Shown here: positions 44,330-55,510 of the stretch, one piece after another
Layout of the letters: every line of letters starts with the position of its first letter
Position numbering within the stretch: the stretch's first letter is position 1
Source of the DNA: Limnephilus marmoratus
Taxonomy: Eukaryota; Arthropoda; Insecta; Trichoptera; Limnephilidae
Length of the DNA: 64,000 bases
NCBI GenBank assembly: GCA_917880885.1
Contig: OU862920.1
Coordinates: 39,653,019-39,717,018 of the forward strand
Direction: 5' to 3'
Translations under genes and position numbers: made by a program
Notes under the pieces: generated by a model
What the model was told of the DNA's origin: nothing
The model's input: the letters and a program-made list of their open reading frames with translations, nothing else
The model's database searches: none

Positions 44330-45115
44330 TTAACTCCACACAGGAGGCCCTGAGGGAAATTATTTTCCTCAGGGCCTATGTCATCTTTGAAGACCTCGTA
44401 GAAACGACCCGTTCTCATGTGACTAATGTCAACCGTGCACAAATGTAGGGCACGCGTTTGGCGTGTTTCCCGACTATGCACCGGTGCCAAAGGGATCAAT
44501 GACGCTAATTCCTCGGAGCATCTTGCATTGTAATACCGGTAGTACAAGGATAGCATTCCCACCCGATGCCTATGCTCTAAGGATTGCAATCCGACTGTTA
44601 AGATGGGAGAATCTATCAAACGGACCGCCCGTTTCTGCACAGAGTCAAGGATTTTTTTAGGTATTTTGAAGCTCCAGACCAGAGGTGGCTTCCAACCTGA
44701 ACTGGTCACTTAGAGTTACACCAAGCAAATCAATGGAGGTCCTGTTCGGAAGATTGCTTCCTTTGATTTTCAAGATTTTCATTTCGATTTCTTTTAGACG
44801 TTATCAGACGTGATTGGGTCTTTGAAACATTAAATTCGACGAGGTTATTCTTACCCCAAGAGAAAACATTCTCAAGGTAAACCGTCCATTCTTTGCTTCA
44901 AAGCCCTCCGAGCATTGGGGTTTGTGTGCCCTTTGGAGGCTTGTCAAACAAAAAGCTATCAAGGACTGTACTGTCATTCGCGTAACAATGAATCGTTGCA
45001 CATGACAAGAGGTTATTGATGTGCAACAGAAACAAAGTCGGAGATAGAACCGATCCCTGTGGGACGCCAGCATTCATGTTACGATATTGTATTGATTTCC
45101 CGTGGAATTGTTTGT
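44330..45115 (-). pseudogene. LINE C, longest copy, in flotillin intron 3
   Basis: On the - strand: [20 protein letters not shown], then SCATIHCYANDST where the catalytic YADDS-type motif reads YANDS, then frameshifts. The thumb and C-terminal parts follow (ILDSVQKRAVRLID, LEHRHRVGMLSLYYRYYN, MRTGRFYEVFKDDIGPEENN). Jockey/CR1-superfamily RT. The Asp-to-Asn change and shifts make it inactive. Its 5'-truncated end stops within about 10-20 bp of the exon 4 acceptor. Confidence 0.8.
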
Positions 45116-45124
45116 TGCTTTCAG

Positions 45125-45208
45125 GTCTTTGAAGTGGCATCCAGTGACCTGGTGAATATGGGCATCACCGTAGTATCTTACACCCTAAAGGACATCCGAG
45201 ATGAAGAG
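45125..45208 (+). CDS. Flo1: Flotillin-1, coding exon 4
   Basis: 84 bp, phase 0 at both ends; acceptor TTGCTTTCAG, donor GTAGAA. Encodes residues 134-161: [19 protein letters not shown] then TLKDIRDEE, the end of the PHB domain, one of the most conserved flotillin stretches. It abuts the LINE C insertion upstream. Confidence 0.95.
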
Positions 45209-45453
45209 GTAGAAACCCATACTTTAATATGCTTATTCCTGGAGAATTTTATTAGGTTTTACTAACCTTTCTTTTTCGATAGGATACCTTATTACAATAC
45301 ATAGAAAATTTAATAGAAAGTAAAAAACATATATACATTTTACAGATACTAGTTTTGTCCTTTTATTATTATTTTTAAATATTACCTGCCGTTTTAACTA
45401 AATTAATTGAAACATTGGCATACTTAATATTAATTCTTTTTTTTTTGCCACAG

Positions 45454-45462
45454 GGGGCCAAG
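45454..45462 (+). CDS. Flo1: Candidate 9-nt flotillin microexon
   Basis: GGGGCCAAG sits between a long pyrimidine run ending TTTTTTGCCACAG and the strong donor GTATGT. It is a multiple of three in phase 0, lies 245 bp after exon 4, and would insert Gly-Ala-Lys between DIRDEE and GYLKSLG. Human flotillin-1 has no extra residues at this junction (as I recall it), so skipping gives the standard protein and inclusion a variant. This is inference from splice-site quality only. Confidence 0.5.
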
Positions 45463-45683
45463 GTATGTCAAAATATTTAGTTAATGTTAAATTTTATTAT
45501 TATATATATTATTGACTGTAGTAACACTTGGCCTAGCTTTTTGTGTTATTGTTTGCTAATTAATATTGTAGTGTTTGTTATTTTAACAAATAACTTTTTT
45601 CAATTATTATTAATATTTTCATAACTCACATTTATGATCTCAAATAATAATTTTTTATTTATATATCTATATAAAGTTTATTT

Positions 45684-45722
45684 CGATGCCTGTCTCACTC
45701 ACCTGTGTCGAGACAGGCATCG
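45684..45722. other. Perfect 13-bp stem hairpin
   Basis: CGATGCCTGTCTC and GAGACAGGCATCG, loop of 13 nt. A related GAGACAGGCATCGA occurs at about 40218, so this is probably the end of an unidentified TIR element. Confidence 0.6.
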
Positions 45723-46311
45723 AGTAAAATGATAGAGACCTCATTGCAGTAACAACAGCAAATGGGTTTATTTGGAGCGGGTTTATTTATTATTGCTTGG
45801 GATAGATCAAACTGGAATAAAACTGTCCAAGAAGTGGACTTGTATGTAAAAAGTGGGCTGAACACTGTGGCTTGTGGTTGTAAGCTATCATGACCCGAGT
45901 TTAGTCTTAGAATGGGAATGCGGACTGCTATATCAACACAATAGGCCACTTGCATGCATTTTATAATGATTTGGAAATGGAAAAAAATGGTGTGGGTAGA
46001 TCTTTCTACTAAGATTACGAAAAAATAAAAATAACAGAAACTTATTGTTTTAATATAAAATAATAAAAATTTTTAGATTGTTACATCACCATATTATTTA
46101 CGATTTTCTTTTATGGATAAAATTTCGCAATGATTTTTTAAAAAGGTAGCAACAAATTACTTCACTTTGTATAGCCTAGCCTACAAGCTTTGAAAAATGG
46201 TTGAAATTAGTTTTTTACATCATCAGTCTGACAATTTGCCGAGAATAGATTCATATAACTGAAATGACTGATCTTCGAATAGCCATACACCATTTTCGTT
46301 ATTTGTTTTTG

Positions 46312-46378
46312 GGGTGTTATGCCGTATTGCGCTACCTCCTTCTTTAGACAATGTTTCGGACATCGTTGCAGTGTCCAT
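46312..46378. mobile_element. Palindromic MITE family D, half copy
   Basis: Matches only the left arm of 7543-7627 (GGGGTGTTATGCCGTATTGC, CTACCTCCTTCTTTAG, TTGCAGTGTCCAT). The second arm is absent. Confidence 0.7.
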
Positions 46379-46734
46379 GTGATATTTATGTTTACGATTT
46401 CTTACCCTACAGTAGTTAATAAATCAATGTTTAAACAATATAACACAACACGGAGTTTGCTTAGAATTTTTAAATTTGACAGATATTATGACGTGAAGTT
46501 ATGTATTATAACGATCAATAAGATGGATTAAGGAAAAACTTAATTTTATGAGAAGTAACAGTATTGATGTGCCTTATTCCTCTCTGCCATTCAGATGTAT
46601 TTTTAAACTGATTTTTGGCTATGTAATTTTTTTTGACATCCATAAAAAATTATGTCCAATCCTTCCAGTTTAGAAAAAACATAGTTCCATTTCGCAGATT
46701 GAAATTTTCAAAAATACGCCGGGGTTCAAAAATA

Positions 46735-47184
46735 CAGAAGAATTCGGGTATAATGACTTCACTTATAACAGCTTACCGTTTTTAGCGACGACTGCTTAAA
46801 GCGACCTTTTTTGACATGTTTTAATGATAATTCGTCAGGTTAGAATGAAGCGCAGTGTTTTGTTTACAAAACCTACGTATCAATACCTCGCCACGCCTAC
46901 TCCCTGCGCCTGGCTACTACCCGCCCGCTAACACCTATCATTAGCTCGCGTAATTCACAGTCAGTGTTTATCATCTGTTGTGACTAGGTTAAAAGCTCGA
47001 CACAATGAGTTCCGTGAAACGAAAGTGCTATATTATACCTTTTAGAAGCCGGTGAATCAAATGTAACCCTCGCAAAGGAGTTCGGCGTGTCTCATGTAAA
47101 AATAAAATTAAATTATCGGCCGTTTTGTGCGTTGTCCGGTTAGTATGACAAAATATCACCGGACGTTATATCCAGATTCTACCG
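46735..47184 (+). mobile_element. Pogo/Tigger-type element, internally deleted, TA duplication
   Basis: The ends CAGAAGAATTCGGGTATAA and, inverted, TTATATCCAGATTCTACCG fit pogo/Tigger TIRs (type CAGTAGAA..GGATATAACG). TA is on both sides (46733-46734, 47185-47186). At 47005 a start ATG gives MSSVKRKCYIIP; a +1 shift then gives LEAGESNVTLAKEFGVSHV, the helix-turn-helix start of a pogo-type transposase. Only this N-terminal piece is kept in the 450-bp element. It lies in intron 4, sense orientation. Confidence 0.8.
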
Positions 47185-47186
47185 TA

Positions 47187-49169
47187 TAATAAAACATTAA
47201 AAAAATGATATAGAAAGCCTTAGAATTTTTCAACTGTTTTTTTTTTAAATGAAATGCAGATGGCCTATTCTTCTTAACTAACAATGCTAAATGCAAATAG
47301 GGGACAATTGGTGTAGGTATACATTTATTAATGCATGGGAATATGGGATTGCCACATCGATCTGCAACCAACATTAACCAATAGTGGAAAATATACAGGA
47401 ACCATAAAAAACTTAATAGTATTAGGAGTTGATCTTTACAGATTAGATTGAAAGAAAATTGGTCACCAATTTACATAAATCTTTTTGACTAGGTCCCAGA
47501 GAGAGCAATTATATTGATTTTCTGTTCGAGAAAGATAAAAATGACAGGCACATAAACACACCCACAACACACTTCTATCGGCTTATCTGTTCAGTGTTGG
47601 TACACAATCAATTAGGCTAAATGGTCTGTCTATAAAATGAATATAACTACACAAGGGCCGTCGGTTTCAAGAGAAAGCTAAATCGTGAACTAAATTTAAA
47701 TTTTAACCGTCAGTTAAAATAATCAGTTTATTAAATATGATCACTCATTGTTTCATGTGTACTTTTTCTAAAGTGGTCAGGCTGTTGAAAGTGTGGCCAG
47801 TCTAGAAAGCAGAATGTTCCTCAAAGTTATTTGAAAAAATGCACTGCATTATTTTTTGGTGCCGCACACACCATAAATTAAATTTGAAAACCAGAACAAC
47901 TGTCAAAATATCCGGCTGGATAAAAAATATATTTATATGAATATTTAATAATAAATGACAACCTATTTTAATATACACAATATTACACACAAAAAAATAT
48001 AATTTACTTTCCAGTAGTTGTTAATATCTTTTCAAATTCGATGTGTTACAAATTTTACAAGATCTTTTACTAAGAGATACCATGCCAAAAATGCAGGATC
48101 GTCCCAAATAACTATATCATTAACACAGGGTCGAAATGTTTTTGATTTTCGCTGCAAGATATTGGATGAGAAATTCATCATCACCTTTTATAATATTAAT
48201 CACGATTAATAATCTATGTTAGAGCGCGCAATTTCATATCCTACCTTCAACAGAACTGTCAAATATGTCAAAAATGAAGTAACTTTAGAATAACTATCGG
48301 TTTTCAGAAAGTAATAGCAAAAGTTTAAAGTGACAGGTGGTTGAATTGATTGAAATTTTTTGTGATATTTAACTATAGCAATTTGTTTATCTCTAGGTAC
48401 CGTTGAAACAGACGGCACTAAAACAAACATTACATGAGCTTAGCCCTTAGAATGATAATAGTGGGCCGTTATTTCAACTCAAATTTTTTAAATAACAACA
48501 ATAAATAGATGGGCAATGTGCAATAACAACAAGAAGGTCATATCCAAAAATCAGAAACCAAAATCCAAACTGATTTGTGAGGGGCGTGGTTTTTGTAGCA
48601 ATTAGGTTTTGGTACCACAAAAAACCATGCCCCCCGCAACGTCAGTTCGGTATCTTTTGGGTTTTCTCTCGTATATGTTAGTGCACGAGGACTGAGATAG
48701 CCACAGTTGCATGTGTAACAGCATTTTTCGACTGGCTTCCGCAGCTGAAGTTATTTGGCTGCCTAGTGTATTCGCTTGTATACATTTTAATACAAACTTG
48801 AAATCATGTTAACTGCCGCAGCCTAGTGCGCGACCAACCTTACATTACAATTTGGGAAAGATAAGGTTAACTTATTTAGTTAATAACGCAAGAGATTAGA
48901 AAACTAGTGGATTAGTGAAAAGACAAAATAATATTCTGGTACAGGTTAGAAATAGGTCTAACGTCTCTCAACCGAATCTGGTAATAAGGAAAAGAGAAAT
49001 AAAGAAGATTCTATACAAATGATATTTTGAAGCTTTATAATATGCCACTTTTTATGAAATGCATGGTTTCATGACAGTAGTGCTCGACACAGTGGTACTT
49101 CAACACACCTCTGAAAGTTTTTAAAAGTGATGATAAAAATTAGCTCTTAACCTATTTAACCTAGTTTTT
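47187..49169 (+). other. Flotillin intron 4; nothing recognised
   Basis: AT-rich sequence with scattered short ORFs and no element ends that I could pair. Confidence 0.4.
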
Positions 49170-49220
49170 AAACGACTTCGAAAAGGAGGTGGTTCTCAAT
49201 TCGACTGTATTTTATTTTAT

Positions 49221-49253
<33 letters not shown>

Positions 49254-49640
49254 ATGTTTGTTACCTCAGAACTTTCGACTGGGTGAACCGATATTGATGA
49301 TTCTTTTTTTATTTGAAAGCTGGTGCTTCCCGTGTGGTCCCATTTTAATTTGGTCCAGTTCTGACAATGGCATCCATGAGAAAATCATATAAGTCTTAAA
49401 TTTGCATCAAGTATGTGCGCGACAAATGGACGAATAACTCAATATCACGCCAACCGATTTCGATGATTCTTTTTTTATTGGAAAGGATGTACTTCAAGGG
49501 TAGTTTGATGAGAGTTTGGTTAGGTTCTGATTATGGGATCCATGACAAAGTAACGGAACTCTCCAATTCTGAAGAACAAATTTACGATACTCGGCCGAAT
49601 CTTAATCGAATTAGTTAGTTTACTTCAGATTCACTAAAAA
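49170..49640 (+). repeat. Interspersed repeat with internal duplication
   Basis: Two related ~115-bp segments about 166 bp apart share AACCGAT.T.GATGATTCTT followed by TTTTTATT.GAAAG and .TTCTGA..ATGG.ATCCATGA. The first starts after AACGACTTCGAAAAGGAGGT. As I remember, sequences of this type are common in moth and butterfly genomes. No coding potential. Confidence 0.6.
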
Positions 49641-49642
49641 TC

Positions 49643-49987
49643 AAAAATTTTAACAAAACAAAAAAACGACTTCAAAAAATGCACTAAAAAGTAAAAAAAT
49701 AATTTCGTATTCTTCTACGACTTTATAATCAACTTACCTTTTCTACTCATCAATATATAGGTACGATTGTTATTTTTGGAATCGGTGTCAACCAAGGTAC
49801 CCGCGGCCCGGCGTGTTCACTTGACAGCTCCTCTCCCGCCGACACCGACTCCAAAAATAACAATCGTACGTACATATTGATGAGTAGAAAAGGTAAGTTG
49901 ATTATAAATTTGTAAAAGAATACGAAATTATTTTTTTACTTTTTAGTGCATTTTTTGAAGTCGTTTTTTTGTTTTGTTAAAATTTTT
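49643..49987. repeat. Large palindrome, two 147-bp arms
   Basis: 49643-49789 and 49841-49987 are nearly perfect reverse complements. Shared blocks: AAAACGACTTCAAAAAATGC, ACTAAAAAGTAAAAAAATAA, ACTTACCTTTTCTACTCATC, TACGATTGTTATTTTTGGA. The 51-bp spacer is GC-rich (CCGCGGCCCGGCGTG). It adjoins the repeat 49170-49640. Confidence 0.9.
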
Positions 49988-50145
49988 GTTTATTTAAATC
50001 AGTTTGTGTGATTTTATAACACTTTTCAAAGTTTTGTTGAAGTGCCCCTGTGTCGAGTCATCCGGTCAGCGAAACGCTATGCCTTTATGGAAATTATTAA
50101 TAATAATTTATGATTTTTTTCAATTCGCACCAATCTTTGCATATA

Positions 50146-50531
50146 CAACGTGTCCGGAAACTCGTAGTACAAGCGGGAAACTGGTGAATCTACATCACGT
50201 AGAGAACCCAAAAAACTTATTTTTTTCGATCTAAGCATTTCGATTTTAATATTATTTTTTTTTCTATTTTTCCATTTTTTCGGCAACTAAAGGGTTAAAA
50301 AAAATTTTGAGCCCGGTTTACCCTTCTTTGCATTTTATAAGACATTACACAGCTGAAATCAATCCCCTAGTGAAATTTTTTTTCAAATTTAGCCAAAAAA
50401 ATTCCAACTTCGGACCCGATTTACTCGAAAACGAAAGCTCAAATCAAAAAAAGTTAAACCACAAAATCGACTCCAAATGTGAGGTGGATTCTCCAGTTTC
50501 CCGCTTGTACTACGAGTTTCCGGACACCTTG
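50146..50531. mobile_element. Mariner-type MITE with long TIRs
   Basis: CAACGTGTCCGGAAACTCGT then AGTACAAGCGGGAAACTGG at the left is inverted at the right end with few changes; TIR length is about 45 bp. TA is on each side (50144-50145 and 50532-50533). 386 bp, no transposase. A decayed end of a relative lies at 39618-39665. Confidence 0.85.
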
Positions 50532-50650
50532 TATATACTTAAGTAACACTTAAATGGTGGCGGAAAATGACTTTTAATAAGTCAGGTACGCCTCCCACGT
50601 CATACATTATGTCTAGCAACAATAAATTATTGTGAAATCAAGCTTTTGTT

Positions 50651-51513
50651 AGTGGTGCGAGCTAGAATGTTAAGATTGAATAATATGACTTTGATGTTGT
50701 AGTTGTGAATGATTTTTAACCCTTTGTACTCCGTTGTCGCCGCCACGGCGACACAGTAAACAACTCCGATTGTGCCGCAGCAACGACATAAATAATAAGT
50801 ATAAATTTTATTGTTTAAAAAATAAAAGCATTGTTTTACAGATAAATACATGTTGTATTCAGTTGTACACAGTACCTGCTGGCGGTGGTTGTGAATTTTG
50901 CACTGGTTTTTCACTCATAATGATAACTAACCGTTCATTTTATTTAAACAATTTTTTTTTCACTATAAATATGGAGGAGAATTTTGAATTCAGTGGTAGT
51001 GAAGACGAGTTTGTTTTCAAAGTTCAAAGTGACTTTTCTGATGAAACATCTATAAAAAAGGGCAGAAAAAGGTGGCAGACAGGAAACCAGGTAGTACTGT
51101 GCCACGTGTCCTAACAAATCACGTATGCATTTGGACTACTGCTTTCTAAAATACCAATGTTAAAAAATTATGAAAATTAGAATATGTAAATTTTTCTTTT
51201 GTTAACAATCTTATATGATTATTAATATATATTACTCAACATAGCAACATCTTTTTATCTACTGCCTTACCAAATTTTTTTATAATTTTCAAATTTTTTT
51301 TATAATTTTCTATAAATAACATACTTTTTCCTCATATTTTTACATTACACTCTATGGAGTAGGTGGTATACCACATAAAAAAAATTAGTGAACAAAGGGT
51401 TAAAATTTTTTTTTTATTATTTCAGGTGGGGATATTCCCACCTACTTGAAAAAAAAAATCGCTAGAACAACATCAATAAAGTCATATTTTTTAATCTTAG
51501 CACTCTAGCTCAC
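50651..51513. mobile_element. TIR element split by a piggyBac-type insertion
   Basis: 50651-50700 (GAGCTAGAATGTTAAGATTG, AATATGACTTTGATGTTGT) and 51466-51513 are reverse complements. Between them lies the TTAA-flanked element 50720-51399. Without it, the host element would be about 180 bp. Confidence 0.7.
50720..51399 (+). mobile_element. piggyBac-type element, internally deleted, TTAA duplication
   Basis: The ends CCCTTTGT and ACAAAGGG are flanked by TTAA at 50716-50719 and 51400-51403. Each end is followed by a short palindrome (GTCGCCGCCACGGCGAC at 50740-50756, GTGGTATACCAC near 51363). Inside, MEENFEFSGSEDEFVFKVQS begins at 50971 and continues to a stop at 51112-51114. An acidic Ser/Asp/Glu start is usual for piggyBac transposases. 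The rest of the transposase is gone. 680 bp. Confidence 0.8.
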
Positions 51514-52277
51514 TTAAATGTCAAAATCGCCACTGCAGTTATGTCCGAACAAATAGAACAGCTTCTTTCGAAAATGTGAATACTTTTATAGTTTGTAGGT
51601 TTTACTTTGTTGTGGTAGAGTTCTATTTTGTAGAAGTCTTCGTACTGTATTAGTGTCATCATGTTTTAGTGTTAATATTATTATTTCTGTCTATTTTTTT
51701 GGTAGTGACACCTGTAAAACTTGTATGTATGTATTTAGTTATATACGTAAATGTTACATTTTACTCATCACATATACACAAAGTAAAATATAGTATTTCA
51801 TAGCACTTTTCATGTTTTGTAAATAGACAATTTCTGTCACTCTCATAATATTAATCAATTACCATTATCAACATATTCATTCCTTCTGGTGTGGAAAATG
51901 ATTTTCAATTTGTTGAACTCAAGCCCGGTGGCATGAACACAAGCAACGAGTTAAAGCTGCTGAATGTCCAATTGTCTTCAGGAATACACTGCCGTATTAA
52001 ATGTTTTCTACTCAGTAAGTATGTGTACTAATTTCAATAATAACTTTTTAAGCACCTGCACTCTTTATCTTGCGTATTTAAAACTGAAGAAGGCTTCAAA
52101 AAGCACCTCTTTGATTAAAAAATATTGTAATAATTCCTCGTTGATATTAACTCGGAAGGGACACATGAAACTTCAATAATTAAAAAGATTTTTTTGTTAA
52201 ATCCAACACATAGACAATACCATAACTTAAAAAAGTGACATTTTTATTTTTGTCTGTAACTAACCTACTAAAGGTAA
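51514..52277 (+). other. Flotillin intron 4; nothing recognised
   Basis: AT-rich sequence without paired element ends. Confidence 0.4.
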
Positions 52278-52443
52278 GGGAACGTACCCATACTACGTGA
52301 CACTTTTAGGGGGGGGGGGGGGTCTTCAAAAGGTCACGCTCCATACAAATGAGCGGCGGGTTGCTTAGGATTTTGGTCACCGGGGGGGGGGGGGGGGGGT
52401 TAAAAATTGCAAAAAGTTGGTCACGTAGTTTGGGTACGTTCCC
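52278..52443. mobile_element. PIF/Harbinger-like MITE, copy 3
   Basis: GGGAACGTACCCATACTACG and its complement (one change), TAA on both sides (52275-52277 and 52444-52446), 166 bp. It carries two long G runs of about 14 and 19 nt, longer than in the other copies. Confidence 0.87.
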
Positions 52444-53438
52444 TAATATCCGAAGGCAAAATGAATATTTAGGGTCGACACTGCCATTGCAGTGCTTTGT
52501 ACCGTGCATAGGCACAATACTGCAATTGCAGGGCTGCAATACTCAATACTGCAATTGCAGGACTCCAGCCTCTAGGCGTTAATAATTGAATTATTCTCTG
52601 AACCTTCTTGTTTTGTACTGAAACTTGCTTATGGAGTTCAGCAAGGGACCGAAAGGAATCCCTTACTTAATTTTATGGTTGAAAAGGGAAATTTTTTAAA
52701 TGCCAGTTTTCACGGGACTAAAAAATAAAAATAGCATTAACCTGAAAACTTTATATTTCTTTTTTAATGCTCATTTAACAGGTTCGCTGTCACTAACTTT
52801 TGATTATGTGAATTAACTAAATCTGAGCTTTCCATGGCAGCAAATGGGTAAAAAAAAGAAAATTAATTTAAAAGTACTGTCACTAGGTCAATCTATTCAC
52901 AATAAGAATTTTTTTGTTTATGTGTTTATAACGAATTATCAAAAACATAACAGAAACATAAAACTATTCAAGGTAACGAAAAATAATAATAAATTTATAC
53001 ATATCTACTATTTAAAGCTAAAATACAATTTAGTAGTAAGAACACTAATATAAAACATGTATATAGTGGCACAATAATACAAAAAGAATAATATAATGTA
53101 TTTAAGTGGGACAGAACCTTGTTCATTAGGCGAACCTTGAGGCTGAATTTTTAACAAATTTAATTAATACGCTGTCCAATACATATAAGTTTCTATGAAA
53201 CCAATTTTTTATTAGCACATACAACTTTACTCATCGACCGACATACAATAATTTTATACAAAATTCGCTGAACTTGGGTGAGTTCACACTATAATTCCAT
53301 GAAGCTTCAATATGATTTTTAGTATGTGTAACATAATATTATTTGACTTCAAAATGAACACTTGGTTTTAAACATTCAATAAAGGCTAATGCACATTTTT
53401 GTGGTTACTTTTTACTAATTAACCTTTGTGTTGTTTAG
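52444..53438 (+). other. Flotillin intron 4, distal part; nothing recognised
   Basis: 52500-52560 has a repeated ACTGCAATTGCAG-type block (52538-52560 and the near copy ATACTGCAATTGCAGGGCTGC). The remainder is AT-rich. Confidence 0.45.
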
Positions 53439-53657
53439 GGGTACCTGAAATCTCTAGGTATGGCGAGGACGGCAGAAGTGAAGAGGGATGCCCGTATTGG
53501 AGAGGCAGAGGCGCGCTGTGAAGCACAAATCAAGGAGGCCATCGCCGAGGAACAGCGGATGGCTGCCAGATTTTTGAACGACACGGAGATTGCCAAGGCA
53601 CAACGTGATTTCGAACTGAAGAAGGCTGCTTACGATGTTGAGGTTCAAACTAAAAAG
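53439..53657 (+). CDS. Flo1: Flotillin-1, coding exon 5
   Basis: 219 bp, phase 0 at both ends; acceptor TTGTTTAG, donor GTACCC. Encodes residues 162-234: [63 protein letters not shown]. This is the start of the flotillin coiled-coil domain with its EA-rich repeats. The [24 protein letters not shown] signature is diagnostic. Confidence 0.96.
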
Positions 53658-54109
53658 GTACCCAAAACAAATTTATAATTCTGTTGCAACATGGTTCTAG
53701 AATATGATAATGCTTTTAAAGATAAACGCTGCACAGTTGTATAGGTATAGAAGATGAGTTAATTGTGAAAAAGCAAACACGCCACCAAAAATTACCCACA
53801 AATGACTAAATTAATGCCTTTCATTACATAATGTAATGCTTATTGTGACATCATTGCACCCATTAAAAGCCGTGTTATTATTTATTAGCAATACATACTT
53901 ACTTTCTTCCGGCGATCTTTTGTGGTGTTTTAAACTCCTTGATTGTGCCTCCCTACTTCTGTACATCTATGTATTGCTTTTTGTTTCCAGCAGCCTTTCT
54001 CTTCCAGCTCTCTGAAAAGAGTTGTCTTGATTTTCCTTAAAGTGGGGTTCCACATGGCTTGTCTTCAAATTGTTTTTTAATGGCTCTCTGTCACTCCCCA
54101 CTTTTTTTC

Positions 54110-54420
54110 TTCTTATTTTTTACATTTATTCCACTCATGAGGCCATGAGGAAAATAATTTCCCACAAGACACCTAAGTAATATCTTTGACACCTTTTAGC
54201 AATATCTTTTTTTTTTTTATCGGGTATGCTATAAGGAGGGTCTTATTGAGAAAACAAAGTTTTTTTTGAAGCAGAGAAAGTTCTGGGAAGGAAGAGGTAC
54301 GAGGGTGGGTAGTGTGTCCAGGAGTGATGGATGAAGCAAGGCGATGGGTCAAGAGAGTCCGGCTGGAGTCCCGGACCTCAATCGGCCCCTCCCGGTCTCC
54401 CAGATGTATTTCTTCTTTGC
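54110..54420 (-). pseudogene. LINE C fragment, 3' end, copy 3
   Basis: Shares the GAGGCC.TGAGGAAAATAATT box at about 54138-54160 and, on the - strand, HPRTSSFPELSLLQK and GVKDIT with the copies at 28080-28420 and 44330-45115. 5'-truncated, in intron 5. Confidence 0.6.
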
Positions 54421-55349
54421 TCCTGTGTCTCAACGTTCCTTTTATCAATATCTTTTTTTTTTTATGTTTGTGGCTTTCACTAGGCCATCGATTCAAATTA
54501 TGGAGAGAGGGAAGGTGATTTTATATATATTAATATTATTTAACCATTTGAGTGATGGGGATTTCTGGATGTTCAGTTTTCGATTCGGCCTTTCGATTTA
54601 ATAAATATCAACCTCCAAAACTTTGACTTTAAATACTCTCTGCATTCCGTTTGTGATTTCACCTTAATCCATGTCTTTAGGTTTTATTAAAAAAATAAAT
54701 AAAAATCTTAAAATTTATGATTAATTTTTATTTTTAAAAATCACCTTCCTAAATTGGGGTAGCCATCGCTCAAGATTAAATGGGCAAATTTAAAAATTTA
54801 TGTAAGATTGGAGTTGAGTGTCCACGAATATCTTCTCTGAGGCAATCTTTCTCTGGACTCTTCTAAAACCAAAGCATAAGTTATTTATGTATAATCACAG
54901 CCTGTGGATCATTTTTGTGTACTATACTATGTGAGTTCTAGTGAAAACCACTCCATACATAAATATGGGAAGCTTAGATTATAAGAACTTTTTCTAAGGC
55001 TGCAGAAACTTTTTGGGCTATGGCTTTTATATTGTCACAATTAGTCATTTTCACCTCAGGGAAAGAAAATTTGTTAAAAATTACAGTTGTCAGCACAGAA
55101 GTGGTACACGTCAAGTAACCCACAAAAATGTTGAACTGAGATCATAGCCTTTAGTTTTAAAATTCGGAGGTTGCTCAAGTAAAACTTGGAATAAAAACTA
55201 AAACTTTCCAAATAATATAGATCAGAAAATAAGATCTTTCTAACCAACTTGAGTTGCACTAGTTTCAGTCTTTTTATTTTGCAAGTCCACTATGATTGAA
55301 TAATAAATATTTGTAGGTTGAAAATAACAGTTGTTTGTGCCATTTACAG

Positions 55350-55510
55350 GCCGAAGCCGAGATGGCCTATGAACTACAAGCGGCCAAGACCAAGCAGAGG
55401 ATCAAGGAAGAACAGATGCAGATTAAGGTGGTTGAACGAACACAGGAAATTGCCGTTCAACAGCAGGAGGTACAACGTAAAGAACAAGAGTTAGAGGCAA
55501 CAGTACGCAG
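55350..55510 (+). CDS. Flo1: Flotillin-1, coding exon 6
   Basis: 161 bp; acceptor CATTTACAG, donor GTATGT; ends in phase 2, giving the split Arg codon AG|G. Encodes [53 protein letters not shown], the middle of the coiled coil. Heptad-like charge pattern throughout, no breaks. Confidence 0.96.
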
